A DNA stretch of 8,750 nt, from NCBI GenBank assembly GCA_964423875.1, contig CAYRGS010000129.1, positions 1 to 8,750 on the forward strand, read 5' to 3'. Positions 6,318 through 8,750 of the stretch are shown here, piece by piece (within the stretch, counting starts at the first letter, position 1; each line of letters opens with the position of its first letter). The notes below the pieces were generated by a model, which had not been told where the DNA came from, searched no databases, and saw only the letters and a list, made by a program, of their open reading frames with translations. Both the position numbers and the translations under genes were made by a program. This stretch comes from CAYRGS01 sp964423875. GTDB taxonomy: Bacteria; UBA8248; JACPRG01; G963555815.

Positions 6318-6782
6318 TCATTCCTCGATGATGTTTCCCGTGTACTCAATCTCGATCCCCCGCCTGACGCTCTGGGACGCGGTGCACTTGCTTTCGTGGA
6401 CCTCGAGCGCGCGCTCCGCCTCCTCGCGCTTGCCCTTGGGGATCTTGACGGTGTAATGGACGCGGATTCGGGTGATATAGGTTTTGCCGTCGATCCGCTC
6501 GATGTCGCCTTCCACCTGTGAAGCGAGTTTATCCGGGTGGCTCGGGATTCCGCGCGCTTCCAGCGCGCCTCCAAAGTTTCCTGTCATTCAGGACGCGACG
6601 GCGGTCACGATGTGATCGAGCGTCGCCGGAAGGTCTTCCGGCGACTCGAGCCCGTAGATTGCCCTGATTCCGGGATGCATCCCATAACGGACAGGTTCGG
6701 GGAAGTCTTCGATATACCCCCGCCGGACCACGCCGGCGTCCTTTTCGATCCGCGAGTGGATGGTGTGCACGACTTCGCCCAT
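6318..6782 (-). CDS. Selenocysteine-containing OsmC-family protein (TGA at 6588-6590 read as Sec65)
   Basis: Two adjacent frames, 64 and 89 residues, are in the same register and separated only by TGA at 6590-6588. Joined, they give a 154-residue protein, the normal OsmC length. Before the TGA the text is LPATLDHIVTAVAS and after it MTGNFGGALEARGIP. In OsmC/Ohr-family proteins this junction, at the start of the central helix, holds the peroxidatic cysteine. The second redox cysteine is present as Cys133 in HESKCTASQSVRRG. OsmC proteins reduce organic hydroperoxides in the cytoplasm with two cysteines; here Sec65 would replace the attacking thiol. The start at 6782 has AGGAGGT about 6-7 nt upstream. 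A SECIS-like hairpin follows the TGA. The alternative is a one-base nonsense mutation or sequencing error (TGC or TGT to TGA). OsmC-like selenoproteins have been reported from marine metagenomes, which supports this reading. The sole basis here is sequence. Confidence 0.85.
6545..6572 (-). promoter_or_regulatory. Candidate bacterial SECIS element
   Basis: Immediately 3' of the in-frame TGA, the mRNA can form a 6-bp stem GCGCGC/GCGCGC (6563-6568 with 6552-6557) closed by the loop UGGAA. A lower GGA/UCC pairing (6570-6572 with 6545-6547) is separated from it by a small internal loop. The two loop Gs are nucleotides 27 and 28 after the UGA. Bacterial SECIS elements have an apical loop with a G near its first two positions, placed roughly 16-37 nt after the UGA, which SelB binds. 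The GC-rich codons here encode the conserved GALEARG segment, so a chance hairpin is possible. Confidence 0.6.
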
Positions 6783-7039
6783 TGAGTAACCTCCTTTTCA
6801 TCAAGTGGAAATTGAATGAAGGCATGTTACAAAAGAACCCGTCGAAAGGAAAGAACCGCCCCGTGCTTGCTTTTGCGGAAGCGGCTGATTATATTGGAGG
6901 TAATGGAACAGAAGGCTCCTCTTTACCCGGCCTTCCGCGTCGGGAAAGTTCCTGTGTCCATTGAAACGCGCTTCTCTTCGGCCGAGTCGGCTTGGTGACA
7001 GGCGCGGCCCTGGCAGGGGTTGGAAAGGGATTCTCGTTC
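6783..7039. other. Divergent intergenic region between the Sec-OsmC and bS22-type genes
   Basis: This 257-nt region separates two genes transcribed away from each other and must hold both promoters. The only well-formed boxes overlap around 6867-6895. It contains no further gene that I can support. Confidence 0.5.
6867..6895 (+). promoter_or_regulatory. Candidate promoter for the bS22-type gene
   Basis: TTGCTT (6867-6872) and TATATT (6890-6895) are separated by 17 nt, the ideal sigma70 spacing, giving a leader of about 135 nt before the ATG at 7040. Read on the other strand, TATAAT at 6889-6894 could serve as a -10 for the divergent OsmC gene, but no good -35 accompanies it. Confidence 0.45.
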
Positions 7040-7132
7040 ATGAGCAGTGTCGTCAAAAAGCGACGCAAAAAGATGCGCAAGCACAAGCATAAGAAATTGA
7101 TGTCGCGCAACCGTCATAAGAAGAAGAAATAG
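7040..7132 (+). CDS. AURKAIP1/COX24-domain mini-protein (bS22-type small ribosomal subunit protein)
   Basis: The ATG at 7040 opens a 30-residue frame ending in TAG at 7130-7132. It starts MSSVVKKRRKKMRKHKHKK and continues LMSRNRHKKKK; more than half the residues are Lys, Arg or His. The [SG]-[SV]-V-[IV]-KKRRK-x-M-x-KHK-x-[KR]-K-x-[LM]-x-[RK] pattern is that of the AURKAIP1/COX24 domain, found at the C-terminus of mitochondrial mS38 and as free-standing mini-proteins in several bacterial phyla. The bacterial form (bS22) binds rRNA near the decoding region of the 30S subunit. GGAAAGGG upstream of the start is a plausible ribosome site. The gene is often missed because of its size. It is convergent with the glycosyltransferase gene. 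Confidence 0.87.
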   Translation: MSSVVKKRRKKMRKHKHKKLMSRNRHKKKK

Positions 7133-7278
7133 TCATACGGATTGATTTCCGGTTGTCATTGATGAAGGGGACGGGTGTACACGTTCCGGGTGACATTTGG
7201 CCCGTGTGTGGCGGCCGTCCCTTTCTTCTTTGCGGAGTCCGTGGGTCTCGGCGCCGCGCGCCGGTTGTCGTTTTGGAT

Positions 7279-8610
7279 TCAGGCCAAGGTTGACGCAAGC
7301 AGATCTCTGAGCACCGTTGCACTCGTGGAAAAATCCATTTCCCGCCCCGCTCGACGTGCCGCCGCTCCCATGGACGCGAGCGCCACCCGGTCCGAGAGCA
7401 TTTCCTGAAGGACCTCCAGAAGCCGCTTCTCTCCGCCCCGCCCTTGAATCTCCACCTCTTTGCCATAGGCCGGCTGAACCAGGTGACGGGAGCCGGAGCT
7501 TACGCTCGACACCACCGGGACCCCTTGGCGCAGCGCTTCTACAATCGTCAAGCCGTAGCTTTCGTGCCTGGAAGGAGACACGTAGAGGTTCGCAAGCCGA
7601 AAGAGCGCCCGTTTTCGCGCGCCCCCGACGTGCCCCGGGAACCAGACGCGGATTCGGCAAAGCCGTGCGGCTGTTTTTCGAAGTCTGGCCGCGTAGGCCT
7701 CACCGCCCATGAACGCCGCGCCCCCGCAAATCAGGACCCGGACATCCTTCAGCCCGGCGACGGTCGCATCCCTTTCCCATAGTAGAAGCGCCTTCAGGAG
7801 GCGGTCGAGGCCCTTTTCCGGGGAGATCCGGCTGAGCGTCAGCAGGACGAGCGTGTCCGGCCGGAGGTCGTAATCCTGCCGGGCGGCGGCCATCTCCTCC
7901 TCGACCTCCCGCTCCGCAACGTCCTCATCCCAGCCGCCCCAGGGAAGGACCGTTGTTTTCCGAAGCGCCCGGAGGCCGTAGCAGCGCCCCAGCGTCCGGG
8001 CCATCCCCGTGGAGGGAACGACGAGTCGGGACGAGTGCCGGACGCAGCGCGACTGCTTTTCGAAGACCAATCGCAACACCTCCGGACACAGCGCGAAAAG
8101 TCCGGAAGACGCGATGGCGCGGTGGATGCCAATGGGGATCACGGGGGAGGCGTTGAGCCGCAGATACATCCGGGAGAAGAAGTGCGCGACGTCCACGTGA
8201 AAGATGGTCACGATCGGATGGCCCATGGCCGTCACCGCGCGGAAGTCGACGCCCTCGGAGATGTCGTTGCTCAACACCACGAAAGGCTCGGGCGGCGGCC
8301 GGGCCGTCATTCCCCGGAGGTGGTCGGTGGCGGCGGCTTCGAACCGGCGGCAGAAACGCGCGTATTCTCTCCGGCTTAGCCGGGCGGGGTGGTCGTCGCC
8401 CCCCAGGACCGCGAGGTGGACGTACTCCACCCCCGCGGGGGTGTCGGGCGGTCTCCTTCCCGGCGCGACGAGGGTGAGGGAGATCTTCCGGTCGGCCGCC
8501 CAGAGATGAACGAGGCGCCGGCAGACCGCGGCGCCTCCGCCGAGGGGCAGCCGCTCCGGGTGATAGCCCCCGTGGGCGGCGATATAAACGATGCGAAGCG
8601 GTGACGCCAT
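7279..8610 (-). CDS. Glycosyltransferase family 4 (GT-B) protein
   Basis: This 443-residue GT-B fold enzyme transfers a sugar from a nucleotide-activated donor, probably in envelope polysaccharide or glycolipid synthesis; donor and acceptor are not predictable. The N-terminal acceptor domain opens with LRIVYIAAHGG and the glycine-rich LPLGGGAAVCRRLV loop. The C-terminal donor domain carries LSRISPEKGLDRLLKA (259-274), with Arg261 and Lys266 as the usual phosphate-binding pair, and SRHESYGLTIVEALRQGVPVV. The latter holds the EX7E motif, Glu350 and Glu358. No signal peptide or membrane segment is visible, so it is cytoplasmic or peripheral. The start at 8610 has only a weak GGGA upstream. It lies 49 nt after the end of a molybdoenzyme-like gene in the same direction, so co-transcription is possible though the functions look unrelated. 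Confidence 0.93.
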   Translation of the reverse strand: MASPLRIVYIAAHGGYHPERLPLGGGAAVCRRLVHLWAADRKISLTLVAPGRRPPDTPAGVEYVHLAVLGGDDHPARLSRREYARFCRRFEAAATDHLRGMTARPPPEPFVVLSNDISEGVDFRAVTAMGHPIVTIFHVDVAHFFSRMYLRLNASPVIPIGIHRAIASSGLFALCPEVLRLVFEKQSRCVRHSSRLVVPSTGMARTLGRCYGLRALRKTTVLPWGGWDEDVAEREVEEEMAAARQDYDLRPDTLVLLTLSRISPEKGLDRLLKALLLWERDATVAGLKDVRVLICGGAAFMGGEAYAARLRKTAARLCRIRVWFPGHVGGARKRALFRLANLYVSPSRHESYGLTIVEALRQGVPVVSSVSSGSRHLVQPAYGKEVEIQGRGGEKRLLEVLQEMLSDRVALASMGAAARRAGREMDFSTSATVLRDLLASTLA

Positions 8611-8659
8611 CAGTCCCGGAACATCGGTTGAACGATCCCCGCCCGAAGGCCCCCGCTTC

Positions 8660-8750
8660 TCAGGCGTCGGCTTGGCCGCCTTCGCTGTCCGTGGCCTCCC
8701 GGAGCGCCGCCCAGACGACCTCCGGAGTCAGCGGGAGGTTATTGAACGGG
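8660..8750 (-). CDS. C-terminus of a xanthine dehydrogenase/aldehyde oxidase-type molybdopterin-binding subunit (partial)
   Basis: Only the last 29 residues are inside the window, ending at TGA 8660-8662. The visible part begins PFNNLPLTPEVVWAALRE and ends in a short hydrophilic tail. 'NLPLTPE-V--AL' is the characteristic C-terminal block of large subunits in the xanthine dehydrogenase, aldehyde oxidase and CO dehydrogenase (CoxL-like) family, which bind the Mo-cytosine/pterin cofactor. With so little sequence the substrate cannot be inferred, and the call rests on this one block. Confidence 0.62.
   Translation of the reverse strand, partial: PFNNLPLTPEVVWAALREATDSEGGQADA

Noticed and set aside
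6903..6998. A 31-codon plus-strand ORF (MEQKAPLYPAF...) with GGAGG just upstream, in the leader of the bS22-type gene.
   Set aside because: The GGAGG lies only 2 nt before the ATG and would fall outside a transcript started from the TATATT box. The translation shows no recognisable pattern.
1..8750. CRISPR arrays, tRNA or rRNA genes, insertion sequences.
   Set aside because: I saw no regularly spaced repeats, cloverleaf or rRNA core sequence, and no transposase-like frame on either strand.

Overview
The window is GC-rich bacterial chromosome with densely packed housekeeping-type genes on both strands. A lipobox protein and a BrkB-type inner-membrane protein point to a diderm. The OsmC-family gene is best read with a UGA-encoded selenocysteine, which implies a bacterium with SelA/SelB/SelC. 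The gene mix (hemE-hemH, short lipoate-ligase-like protein, YfhL-type ferredoxin, AURKAIP1/COX24 mini-protein) would suit Desulfobacterota, Nitrospirota, NC10 or a similar lineage. I cannot fix the phylum from sequence alone.

Layout: (1) 1-1202, minus strand: a YihY/BrkB-family membrane protein with a C-terminal winged-helix region, running off the left edge. (2) 1203-2332: a gene-poor stretch holding two apparently decayed genes. One is a plus-strand lipoprotein broken by an in-frame TAG (1311-1691). The other is a minus-strand fragment of lower GC, also broken by an in-frame TAG (1751-2188). (3) 2333-4320, plus strand: hemE and hemH overlapping by ATGA, a two-gene late heme-synthesis operon. 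(4) 4509-5600, plus strand: a lipoate/biotin-ligase-like protein whose N-terminal coding sequence contains an uninterrupted run of 12 G. (5) 5618-5972, minus strand: a 2[4Fe-4S] ferredoxin with a clear promoter upstream and a Rho-independent terminator downstream. (6) 6318-6782, minus strand: an OsmC-family thiol peroxidase-like protein whose reading frame is crossed by TGA exactly where the family has its catalytic cysteine, with a GC stem and UGGAA loop just downstream that fits a bacterial SECIS. (7) 7040-7132, plus strand: a 30-residue, very basic AURKAIP1/COX24 (bS22-type) ribosomal mini-protein. (8) 7279-8610, minus strand: a GT4 glycosyltransferase. (9) 8660-8750, minus strand: the last 29 residues of what looks like a molybdopterin-binding xanthine dehydrogenase/aldehyde oxidase-type large subunit.

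The main discovery in the window is the selenocysteine OsmC. Ordinary gene calling would split it into a 64-residue and an 89-residue ORF. Read through, it gives a 154-residue protein of normal OsmC length with Sec65 and Cys133 as the putative redox pair. Secondary points are the phase-variation-like poly-G tract in the ligase gene, a Phe where Bacillus ferrochelatase has its iron-facing Tyr13, and the two amber-interrupted genes side by side.
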